NCBI GenBank assembly: GCA_022478985.1
Contig: JAKSZP010002720.1
Span: forward strand, 62,001-126,000
Reading direction: 5' to 3'
Origin: Massospora cicadina
Lineage: Eukaryota > Entomophthoromycota > Entomophthoromycetes > Entomophthorales > Entomophthoraceae
Length of the DNA stretch: 64,000 nucleotides
The position numbers were made by a program, and so were the translations under genes. Positions 23,509-32,310 of the stretch are shown here, piece by piece. Below the pieces are notes generated by a model. The model had not been told where the DNA came from, ran no database searches, and saw only the letters and a program-made list of their open reading frames with translations. Each line of letters begins with the position of its first letter. Position 1 is the stretch's first letter.

Positions 23509-25421
23509 TAACTGAGGTAAGCCGACCAGGGGATGGACATTACCAAACTAAAACTAAAATCATAATAAAATAAAACTAACAATTCAAATGAAACACCCAA
23601 AATGGATGGATCAATTGAATCGTACCTAACAAAATATCCAACCAGGTGAGCAGCAAATACTGCTATCCCTCCATGGTGGATGGGGAGGAGGGATCAGGGG
23701 GCTCATCTTCAGCTGCATCCATCTCATTCCAGAGTAGTGTGCATGTTAAGGCAGATAGTAAGGGTGTGGGGGCATCAGCGGCATGGGGTTCAATATCCTT
23801 GATGACTGGAACTTATGAATAGTTGTCAGCCATCATTATACCAATGATGTATTTGGCCAAAGCGTCTTCAGCTTTGAGGTGGGCGTCTGGGTATTTAACA
23901 AATGTGGCAATGTTGGTTTGGGTTATTTTTGCTTTCAGATTCCGTGCTACTGTTACCACGTTCTGGATGGCTTCAGTGACGTTTTTGTGTAGTTTTCATG
24001 TTGATCTTACTTTGTGGAGTAAGATTTATGGGGATGATGGGAGGTGAAATTCTCCTGCAAGCGCAGCCACATATTTGGCGGCAGCTTTGCAAAGCAAACG
24101 GCAATCTGGTGTGGAGGCTGCTTCTACTGCAAGCTGGTGGCCGCTGTAGAACGGTTTGGCATTTGGTTGTGGGACATATTTCTGAGGTGGGAATTTTGAA
24201 TCCCATTCTGCGTTACAGAGCTGCTCGAGTTGCAGCGCCAGTTCTTCAATGACGTTACCTGATTCTTCAATTTCATCCAATAATTCCCATGGATTTTGGT
24301 TGAATTGGACTGGGGAATCAGCGTACAGTTGAGGTTTGTTTGATTCTTTTGCAGATGCATGGGATTGAACTGGGATCCAATCTGATGTTTGGTTGGATGA
24401 ATTATTTGTGGCATTGGGGCAGGGTGGGTGCTGATTGGTGGCTGCAGCTTCAGCATCAGGCATTGGAGGAGGGGAAGGTAGGATTGTACCCCATGTTGGA
24501 GTTGGCGCGGGATGGGCGGTGGATTGGTGGGTATTGGGCAAACTTTCAGCATCAGCAGAAGTTTCTGAGTATGGGAATTTACATTTTGAGTAGTCTAACT
24601 CAAAATAGGATGGACAAATCGTCCATCCGCCCTCAATGTGGGCCCAGAATGGATGGTCGGGGGCAGATGGGATGGTGGCACAAGGGGGAATTGCTAAAGA
24701 TATTTATTGTAAATTCAGGGCTGATTGTGGCATATGCTCAAGGACCAGCGAGGCGTGTGGCCCCATTTGGGACCACAAATTGCAAGATGGGGTTGGCGCC
24801 GTAGGATGCCAAACCTTCCATCAGCTCCTAATGGAGCACTTCAGGGGGAGGTGGGTGGGCAAACCAGCGAACTGGACCACCAAGAAGGTGTCTGTTGGGA
24901 GCTGGGTCCAAGTTGTTGGGAGGGGAATAATATTAAAAATTAATGGCACTGTTGCCACAGTGGCTGCATCAGCTTCACAGGGGAATCTGAGATCAAAGTA
25001 CCCCTTATTGGGACGGAAGTCTATGAAACAGGCTGGTGTCATCACCGCCTGAACCATTTTGATAATGGCTTGGTCATTGTAGGGGAAGAATTTCTCATAT
25101 TTGACCCTAAGGCCAAAATGCATGTTGCTCCGGGGAGCACCAGGGGGCAGCAGGGCACTGCTTGGGTTTGGGCGAGATGGGAATTAAGATCCTTGGGAGG
25201 AACAAATCGCCTCAAGGGTTTGGAATGAATGGGCGAGCCAGTCTGAGCGCATTTTCCTGTCAGATGGAAAACAGAGGGGGAGTTTTGCCGCTGCCCCATG
25301 CTGAGACAGTCAGTGGGGGATCTGACGACATTAGAGCAAGACTTCAGTATGCAATTAAGTGTTTGCTTTTAATTTACCAAAGATAATTTGCTCAGAAAGT
25401 TACACCAAGCATAGAGAAGAA
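23509..25421 (-). mobile_element. ORF1-only non-LTR retroelement (half-LINE)
   Basis: A 1913-bp insertion bounded by a perfect 20-bp target duplication, inside GYP-C between integrase and the 3' LTR. On the minus strand it starts tcttctctatgcttggtg and ends ccatcccctggtcggcttac then CTCAGTTAAATAAA, nearly the same tail as LINE-2 (32151) and LINE-3 (38586). It encodes only an ORF1-type protein: no endonuclease, RT or zinc-RT domain is present. The tail and duplication indicate copying in trans by a LINE. Full-length status at the 5' end cannot be judged from one copy. Confidence 0.88.
23663..25331 (-). pseudogene. ORF1-like protein of the half-LINE
   Basis: A roughly 550-codon ORF1-type gene broken by a few frameshifts and stops. 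From the N-terminus: a Pro/Ser-rich start; KYEKFFPYNDQAIIKMVQAV and KGYFDLRFPCEADAATVATV (about 25100-24950), resembling the RRM-like fold of LINE ORF1; DTFLVVQFAGLPTHLPLKC then LMEGLASYGANP (about 24890-24800), which parallels FFISFDSLPTNLPHKV...LRKGLVAYGE in LINE-3 ORF1; HPFWAHIEGGWTICPSYF (about 24640), where a zinc knuckle is expected but only scattered Cys remain; a Pro/Gln/Asn-rich stretch (24541-24026 open); and an acidic end EDEPPDPSSPSTMEG with stop at 23663. ORF1 binds element RNA. No match to gypsy env proteins is evident. Confidence 0.75.
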
Positions 25422-25441
25422 ATAATAGTTTTATTTTTATT
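25422..25441. repeat. ORF1-only element target duplication, right copy
   Basis: Identical to 23489-23508 over 20 bp. GYP-C internal sequence resumes here and runs to the purine tract before 25635. Confidence 0.92.
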
Positions 25442-26377
25442 ATTACTCTAGTTTGCACTTGAGGATGTGGAGAGGATCCAACTCCAGACTTGATGGGCAT
25501 TCAAACTGAAGTTCCCAAATAAACGGTTTAACTTTAAACTCAATGGGTATTTAGGCCAAAGATAATGGATGTCAATTATCAACAAAGGCTGATTGGGGAT
25601 CTTAGGGATTATGTTTGAGTCAAGTGTGGGGAAATGTCAGATTCTGGTGGCTGACTCAAAAACAAACCCTTTGACAACCATCAGATTGGGCCATTTATCC
25701 TCCCAATACTCATGCTAACACCCTAATTCTCACCTCAAAGTCTATTTCAACTACACAGCTTGGGCCAAATATCTGAATATCAATTCAATCAAGTACTTTA
25801 TCAAAAAGCTTGGGCTGAATATACTCGCACATTATGCCCAATTACTACTGCACCAAATTTTGGAAATTGGTACTGATTATTGGGAACAATATCAAATATT
25901 CAGTATACAAAATCGTTTGGGACTGACCTGAAGTTAACGTTTAAAAGTCCCATGGACAATCAGATGAACAATAATGTAATCAATTTCCCACCTAGGGCGA
26001 AATTTATCTGTCAATCTGCGTAATTGACAAAATAGCACTTGCACATGGACTGCCCAAAAAGGGAGTGCCTAGTGTTATCTAAAGAGAGGCCTGCAGATGT
26101 CCTGATTAGGGGTATGTCATCTTCTTCAATCACTGTAAGAATTTCACAGAAGGTGTATTTCGTCATCAGTATGACAAAACTCAATTTAAGAAGATCCTAA
26201 AATATTTTTGCATGTTTTTATTGGAATTTTTGTCCCTGAAATCCTCCCAATTTTGAAAGTACCTCAACACCAATAAACCTAAGAATAGGTCTCAATAATA
26301 TCAGTTCAAGGGCTAAACTAAGGTGGTAAAATATCTGTTGAAATTTTGTGCTCAAATGTGGCCAGGAGATGCCCTAG

Positions 26378-26382
26378 AGGTA
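26378..26382. repeat. Solo-LTR target duplication, left copy
   Basis: aggta, repeated at 27632-27636. The undisturbed sequence in the 5' LTR of GYP-C (agaggtataaatac) contains a single aggta, which confirms that the second copy is a duplication. Confidence 0.85.
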
Positions 26383-27631
26383 TGTTAAAATCTATAGTTA
26401 GCTGATTATTCTCAGTTAATAACCCCTAGAATATATTAGCTGCACAGGTTTGAATTTTGTGCAATTTCCATGTTGCATTATTGTGGTTAATATAATCGTT
26501 GATAATAGTATAGTGACTATTATCTGTAGTTGAATTAATGTCATAGAAATTGGTCCAACGCTCAGCCAGTATTTCCTCTCAAAATACTTATGATGTCCTG
26601 ATTAGGGATTTGTTCCCTGGTACTATCTAACTCAATCTACGCTCAGATTCCTGTTTACAGTTACTTTGTGACACACAATCAGCACCAAAACCCTGATTCA
26701 ATTAAGCTTCTTCTCTGGTTTCCACTCATATCCTTACTCTTTATACTAAAGAGTCTCCCAATCAGATCACACAGCAATAATTTCCTTGAGGAAGAATAGA
26801 ACTCATAATGGATACTGATAAAGTTACTAAGATAGTACTCTGGTAATAAGTCCATGAAGTATTGTTCTGGCTTCCTGCCATACAAGGATCTTGGTCCACC
26901 TGGCTGATTAATTCCTTATCACCTGTATCAACCCCAGGATGGGTGACACCTAGATGGAGAGTCAAGAAAATCTTTATCTCATCCTAACTTTGTGTAAAGT
27001 GGTGTGTTTTTTAATTAGTGAATTATTTAGGGAATTTATAGTGGGGAATTCAGCGCCCAACCCTTGGTTGGCACCTCCTCAATGAAACGGCATCCTTGTC
27101 TCAGCAGCAATGGTTTTCCCCATCCTGGATAGGATTCCGTTATTGGACATCCTCAATAACTAAAACAGAAAGAGTCAGAAAACTTGTTACTAACTTTTTC
27201 CTCTCAATTCAAGCAAACCAACCATATTTGGCAAGCAACCTGCTTAGGTAATGGGACTTGTTACCCATTAAGGCAGGTCATGAGCTAAATGATAAATTTG
27301 CTAGTTGCAGGTGGCATCACTTGCCTCACAACTTTCCTTTAAATTCTCATTTGGTCAGTGTTGAAACCTGACTGATCCCAATTGGTACACCTGGTAGTTA
27401 ATCAGCTATCAGATGCCCTTACATCATCAGCAACTCTGCTTGACAAGATCTTAAGCATTCATCTGGATTGATCCCCAATGGATTTGACCAGGCAAATAAG
27501 CTAAAATCATCTAAACATTGTTGCCCCAAAATCAGGGTCTACTGATATCCAATTCACTTCACATTAGGGAATTATTCACCAGTGATCCCTAGCAATCTAG
27601 TCAGCTGGGAATATGGGCAAAAATCCCAACA
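26383..27631. mobile_element. Solo LTR of an unseen LTR-retrotransposon family
   Basis: A 1249-bp block with TG...CA ends in a short inverted repeat (tgtta at the left end, taaca complement at the right as caaca), bordered by a 5-bp duplication, and precisely absent from the 5' LTR of GYP-C. It has no coding motif. This is the structure left by recombination between the two LTRs of one element. Orientation is not determined. It is different in sequence from the other LTRs in the window. Confidence 0.82.
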
Positions 27632-27636
27632 AGGTA
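27632..27636. repeat. Solo-LTR target duplication, right copy
   Basis: aggta, matching 26378-26382; the GYP-C LTR continues with taaatacc. Confidence 0.85.
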
Positions 27637-27991
27637 TAAATACCAGCGCCTGGCCTAATGAATCATTATCAAATAAATATCCTATAATAAAAGATATTTT
27701 ATTATATCCCTTTCCTGGGTTTATTAGATTCTTTCCTTTAGAGAAATGTCAACCTGCTGAAAGTACAGCTTATATTGAAACCTGACTCAGAAGAAATTCC
27801 TGATTATGTTGGGAAAATTACGCCCAAAATCAATCAGAGGAGTAGGTGCTATTTTAATACACCTAGTGAGTTTCCAAACTATGAATATACTGTAAGCCCT
27901 CTGGCGATATTGAGGATCATCTGGCGGAAATTCATCACGATTAAGTGTGCAGGATATCAATTATTAAGTGAGCAATCCTCAGACTTTCACA

Positions 27992-27996
27992 GGATC
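27992..27996. repeat. GYP-C target-site duplication, right copy
   Basis: ggatc directly after the CA end of the 3' LTR, identical to 16216-16220. Confidence 0.85.
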
Positions 27997-28470
27997 ACCA
28001 GCGACTAATGCCAAGGATAATCCCACTCCATGTTGTATTATTTATGAATTTATATTTATTTTAGTTGTTAATTGATGCTGACATTTTCCCAAGCCTGATT
28101 CCTTCTGATCCATTGTGTCCTATAAATACCTCAAAGAATATTTCAATAAATTATCGCTTTTCACAATATATTTTCCCTTTTAGTTTACTTAAGGCTTTTA
28201 TAGCCTATTAACTCGCTGGGGCTTTGGGGCCCTGATAATTACAGGCACAGGTTGGAGTTGCTCCCCAGTGTCCTGACATGCACCCTAAAGCAAGGTCATC
28301 AACAGCAATTATCTCCTTAAATTTTGAAATAAAGCTATTGCCTAGTCCTTTTGTTCTTCTGATAACCCATTAAATTTTTGCGCAGTACCACTGCCATTAC
28401 GCCGGGCTACAGTTTGATGGGTAGACCAAATTTACCCAGCAACCTGAACTTTTGAACTCAAAGGACCTCC
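27997..28470 (-). other. Junction segment right of GYP-C, RT N-terminal remnant
   Basis: 28003-28018 repeats the 16-bp gactaatgccaaggat found at 16135-16150. Between about 28080 and 28240 the plus strand has cctataaatacctc and caataaattatc, which look like a promoter TATA and a polyadenylation signal, so part of an LTR may lie here. From about 28250 up to 28400 the minus strand reads FNGLSEEQKD and VDDLALGCMSG, a motif that precedes gypsy RT domains. Which element owns the piece is unclear. Confidence 0.4.
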
Positions 28471-29220
28471 TCAACAGGGGTCAAGTGTAAATACGCCACT
28501 ATATGATGCTTGCAGATTTGTAATGGTTCTTTTTATAGATTTGCTAGTAAAACCTTGATCTCCGTTATGTCCCAGAAGTATAATACTTGGAGACACATGG
28601 GGCTTAAGACGCAATTGCTGATAAGGCCAAATGACCTCCCCAAAGAGCCCAGCTGGTACTTCCACCTCTAACTCAGTGTTTAATAATACTTGGAGTCCGG
28701 AGGGGATGGATATAGGCCCAGCAGCTCTGATAGGCAGCCCTTGATATTTATATATCTGCTGGGGGAGGGCCTAGGTCTTATTTTTTAGTTGATGTTAGTG
28801 AACCAGAATCACCATGTCACTATAGGCAAGGTTGATTTGACCCATATGCACCAGATTCTTAACACTCCACTGGAGGTAAAATAAATTGTGATCTGCTGCA
28901 CCAAAATTATAAAGGTCTTCTCCATCATGTCAATGAAAGCCCTGAAGCGTTGCATGAAAGCAGTTCCAACTAACAGGTCGTAATTGCTGTTTGGTAACAT
29001 TATTGCCAGAGCTACAATGACAATTGACCCAAACTGCAAAGTTAGCGCGCTGTATGCTCCCTCAGACCATTTTTTCCGCTCTAGCGGTCCCATACACCAT
29101 TTGATGTTTTAAATGAGGTTTTAATTTGAACTTTACCACCAACTTAGGAGAAACTCTATTGACTGGGGCGCCTGCATCTATTATAGCGTGAAATCAATTA
29201 TTTGTTACAAAAATGTCACA
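28471..29220 (-). pseudogene. GYP-B protease and protease-RT linker
   Basis: On the minus strand, about 29200-29150 reads FHAIIDAGAPVNRVSPKLV, an aspartic protease active-site block in which the usual D-[ST]-G is D-A-G. The open frame 29093-28809 continues the fold: FGSIVIVALAIMLPNSNYD then LLVGTAFMQRFRAFIDM, matching the family pattern Y-D-[LV]-[LI]-[LV]-G-x-x-[FW]-[ML]. 28665-28471 is a further open linker frame. The protease cuts gag-pol during particle maturation. The Ala in the active-site triad makes activity doubtful. Confidence 0.7.
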
Positions 29221-29639
29221 GTATGTACATTTAGAATAAATTAATTTTGACTGTTTAATATGTGAACATTTAAAGAATTTCTTTTCCCAAAAACTCATCT
29301 TCCATTAACCAACGTTAGGAAACTCTTTACCAAATAGCGTAAAATGGGAGGGCAACGTTTACGCCTTTCATGGAAGGTGCATCTGAGGACTGGCCCAGCT
29401 CATCTGGAGAAACTTGTCTAAATTTGACAAGCGTATGGCTTAGGATGCTCCTGAGGTCCTTCTTCCACCATGGCCTTTGTTTGCACTCATGTCATTTCAT
29501 TTACCCCCAATCAGCTGCTGATATAGGAACTTGTCATAATACTGGGGGAGTTCCGTTCAATATACTTTGATAGGTTCAAGTGGGACTTTTGGGCTTGTGA
29601 TAGTGGAGGTAGAGAGTCCCATATTTACTCCGCTCCATC

Positions 29640-30476
29640 TTTCCCCTGATAGTAATGAACCTGCTGTACATAGTGAGCCCAGCGGTTAGGACAACTCCCG
29701 CCAAGGTGCTCAGGGTGACCACAATCAAAACAACTTACCCCGTAGGGTCCAATTCCTTGGTTATTGTAAAATGGACCCAGGCCAATAGTTTGACTGTTGG
29801 CAATCAGCGTAACCAGGGCCAGGATGATAGGTTGACTACTAAATATCAGCTAAACAGGCCCAGGCTGAAAGTTGGTCTGCTTTCAATTATCATAAGCAGG
29901 CCTAGATTGGGAGTTAAACTGTTGGGGGTAACTCAGCCAGGGATAAGGTACATAAATATAATAAGGCTAGAGGTTACCAGGTGGAATCTGAACATGCGGG
30001 ATTATTCCCCCAAATAAAAAAGTCTATTAATGGCTACATATGTTTCCAAGATGTACTGGGTGGAGTAAAGGTAGCGGATAGATGGCGCACAAATTGAACA
30101 ATCTTGAGAAGGGTACGTTGTCCTCCAAAACTGAAGCCATGACATAAATCTTGTAGTATGGCTTCACCACAGAGGTCATTGAAAAGCCTACATCAGATTC
30201 ATATAGAGTCTCCGTCCCAATTAACACATGGGCTTCCGCCATAAATTGTTCAGCAAACGCGGTGAGGGTCTCATTACACTGAAACCTGATGATCAAGAAC
30301 TCAGCATTCTGCTGTGACATCTTTGTTGTACACCCAAACAACCTCAGCACAGTATCCTTCACTTTTTGGTATGTAACGGAACTGTTTGGAAGATAACAGG
30401 TGACTTGGTTGGCACTTTCAACATCCAAGGTGGACATTAACAGTTTTGCTTTCTGCCAATCTGAGGCTCCTTCCAT
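29640..30476 (-). pseudogene. GYP-B gag: capsid and zinc knuckle
   Basis: Minus-strand gag. The open frame 30476-30027 begins MEGASDWQKAKLLMSTLDVE and includes KDTVLRLFGCTTKMSQQN and ETLTAFAEQFMAEAHVLIG, blocks shared with GYP-C gag. The true start lies upstream, above 30476, in a broken frame. Downstream, at about 29740-29690, a complete CCHC knuckle reads CFDCGHPEHLGGSC followed by PNRWAHYVQQVHYY. Gag packages the RNA; the knuckle binds it. A frame break separates capsid from the knuckle. Confidence 0.8.
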
Positions 30477-30734
30477 TGCAAACTCAAATCACTTAAAGAG
30501 CCCATATGTATTCCCATTGCAATCTAATAGAGGCAGATTATCACTACAAACCTCCTGAAGAAGCTCATCCTGCCTTTTGAGCACAGCGTCCAAGGCAATT
30601 TTGAGTTCTGCATAAATGACTGGTGTATCATGTCATGAAGATCCCTTGCCAAAGAAAGCCTGATGCGCCATGGACAGTGACTGAAGAATTATTATTTCTT
30701 GGTTTGATCAATAGCCCCCTATAGTGAGCACCAC

Positions 30735-31308
30735 TGTTATAAATTCAGAAAATAATTTGCAGATACGCCAAAGGGTTTTTCACAGGGTCAAACCCACTGA
30801 TTAATAGAATGGATGATATGTAGATTGACGGTTCTCAGAACTCATTTAAATAAATATAAATATAATAATTTGGAGCAATCACCCCAGCAACAATTCTTTA
30901 TTTCTAAGGCAATACCTTCAGTGGATCTTTACTGCTCCAATCTCCTTTTCTTTTATAACAATTCTCTTCTTTCATTCCTCTCATCTCACTTATATGTTAG
31001 TGACTTTGGTCAATACTAATCCTTCTGCTTAGACTATTCACTCTTCCATATTCTTATTGATTCCAACAAAGTCTACATCCATTAAATTCATGATCATCAG
31101 AGTTTGTGGCAATTTAACAATTATTCATTATGCATTGCCATCTACTAACTGCCTTATTGGTGGAGACTTGATAACCATCCATCTTACCCAATATCACCTC
31201 ATCCCAAGGCGCTCAAATATTTGTAATATATAATTATAGGTGGCGTATTCTAGCCAATCCGCCATGGCTATTTTAGGCTTATCATCCAGTCATATCAGAA
31301 TCTTGACA
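30735..31308 (-). repeat. GYP-B 5' LTR
   Basis: 574 bp, on the minus strand TGTCAAGATTCTGATATGAC to TTTATAACA. It aligns with 12829-13425. Directly inside it (30734 downward) the minus strand reads gtggtgctcac, the likely primer-binding site, similar to that of GYP-C. Confidence 0.78.
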
Positions 31309-31313
31309 AAGGG
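31309..31313. repeat. Possible GYP-B target duplication, right copy (imperfect)
   Basis: aaggg, four of five bases matching aaggt at 12824-12828. Confidence 0.45.
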
Positions 31314-31690
31314 TTATGGTATAGTGGTCATTATAAATTTAACACCATCTTATCAAAATTTAGACTTTCTTCAAGTTTCACATCACAAATGCTTATGAAT
31401 TCTGTAAAAAAGACCTCTTTAACTTCGCTCAAATAAATACTGGTTTCTGGGTAGCTCTTAAACTTCTTAAGCCTAACAGATAGTACAATCTTGAATATTA
31501 AGAGCCTTCTTTTTCACTAACTCTGTTCATACTTCTTTCTTAAATGTGTAAGGAGCTACAATTTTGCCTTTACTTAGAGTGTACATAGTCTCAAAGTAGG
31601 CTTTATAATCTAAATCCTTCAATAGTTGTTTCAGTTAATAACCATTAATTTATAAAGGGGTGATTCTAATAGAAAGATATTGCAAGTTTA
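31314..31690. other. Unassigned junction sequence
   Basis: Should continue GYP-A if the GYP-B duplication is real, but no RNase H block is recognisable on the plus strand. On the minus strand a run LKDLDYKAYFETMYTLSKG then KIVAPYTFKKEV (about 31620-31540) reads without stops but matches no family I can name. The boundary between GYP-A and the family-X element is somewhere here. Confidence 0.3.
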
Positions 31691-32138
31691 GATGTTAAGA
31701 CTTGAGTGAGCTAAGAGAAAACTAGGCTGTAGGTGTGGGTGTCTGAGAACCTCTACCAGCAGCTCTAGGATTCAAGACGACACTCTTACTTTATGAGCTA
31801 AATCATGGAGTGGTTGAGGGGTTTTATGTGTCTTTATGTGGTAATAGTGAAGATGTGGTGATTCTAACTTCAAAAGAGCCTAGTTAACAATCTGATAAGA
31901 AGTCTCAGGAATATTTCTCTCCAAGTGGAACTACCTGATGGCACTTTAATAAAAGCTAAATTTAAGAATTACAACCTTCATAATTATTTTATTTAGAAAT
32001 AATCAAATTAATAAACTTTTATAAAACAAAAAGAAAAGGAATAACTAAAAAATAACCCAGCACTATACCATTAGCAGAGTGCTGAGTTTTATGTTGTGCT
32101 AATGAGTGGGGAGTTAATAAGATGCATTATAGAGTTCG
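31691..32138 (-). repeat. Family-X LTR-like repeat, left part of minus copy
   Basis: The minus strand matches 6840-7300 on the plus strand, including the CACAACATAAAAC stretch and GGTGATAGTGAAG-like sequence. LINE-2 separates it from its continuation at 37392-38093. Confidence 0.6.
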
Positions 32139-32150
32139 CTGATTTCCAAT
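32139..32150. repeat. LINE-2 target duplication, left copy (one-base indel)
   Basis: ctgatttccaat here against ctgattccaat at 37381-37391: the two differ by one T. The position fits both ends of the LINE exactly. Confidence 0.6.
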
Positions 32151-32310
32151 CTTGTTTTATTTAACTGAGGTAAGCTGACCAGGGGATGGACAATACCGTT
32201 TTATCTGATGGGATAGGGGGAGGTGAAGTATAGCAAGATTTAGGAACCCCAGAGTAGACGAGCTACCTCTGTTGCCAGCCAGTACCGCCAGGTATAGGGG
32301 ATTGAATGCC

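Larger units (their letters stand above)
16221..27991 (+). mobile_element. GYP-C: complete plus-strand Ty3/gypsy element with nested insertions
   Basis: LTRs beginning tgtcagattctgg and ending ctttcaca (16221-17318 and 25635-27991), a 5-bp target duplication (ggatc), a likely primer-binding site (tggtactcac, 17321), gag, a mutated zinc knuckle, protease, RT, RNase H and integrase in order, and a purine tract (gtggggaaa, about 25626-25634) before the 3' LTR. The left LTR is 1098 bp. The right LTR is 2357 bp because it contains a 1249-bp foreign solo LTR plus its 5-bp duplication; without these it is 1103 bp. A 1.9-kb ORF1-only element lies between integrase and the 3' LTR. Confidence 0.92.
25635..27991 (+). 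repeat. GYP-C 3' LTR, split by a solo LTR
   Basis: Starts tgtcagattctggtggctg and ends cagactttcaca, matching 16221-17318 throughout. The match stops at aggta (26378-26382) and resumes at aggta (27632-27636), where a 1249-bp foreign LTR sits. The polypurine tract is gtggggaaa just before 25635. Confidence 0.9.
12829..31308 (-). mobile_element. GYP-B: minus-strand Ty3/gypsy element, interrupted by GYP-C
   Basis: Two related LTRs (12829-13425 and 30735-31308, about 0.6 kb) bracket gag, zinc knuckle, protease, RT, RNase H and integrase fragments all read on the minus strand, in the order expected for Ty3/gypsy (gag at high coordinates, integrase at low). The plus-strand GYP-C and its contents occupy the middle (16221-27991). 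Both LTRs run TG to CA on the minus strand. RT N-terminal motifs occur on both sides of GYP-C (about 15950 and about 28270), so either an extra element lies between the halves or two relatives are fused. The single-element model is therefore favoured, not proven. Confidence 0.65.

Noticed and set aside
23998..25386. Several long plus-strand open frames rich in Trp and Gly
   Set aside because: They are antisense to the ORF1-type gene of the half-LINE; Pro-rich coding on one strand produces Gly/Trp-rich frames on the other.
23509..25421. Envelope-like third gene of GYP-C between integrase and the 3' LTR
   Set aside because: Opposite strand, own target duplication, LINE-type tail, no signal peptide or transmembrane segment.
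15932..28279. tccccagtgtcc pair as a 12-bp target duplication of a further LINE
   Set aside because: Both copies fall in the conserved DTG motif of gypsy RT N-termini, so homology explains them without an insertion.
12824..31313. GYP-B as a proven single element with a perfect target duplication
   Set aside because: The flanking bases match at only four of five positions, GYP-A RNase H does not clearly resume at 31314, and RT N-terminal sequence appears on both sides of GYP-C.
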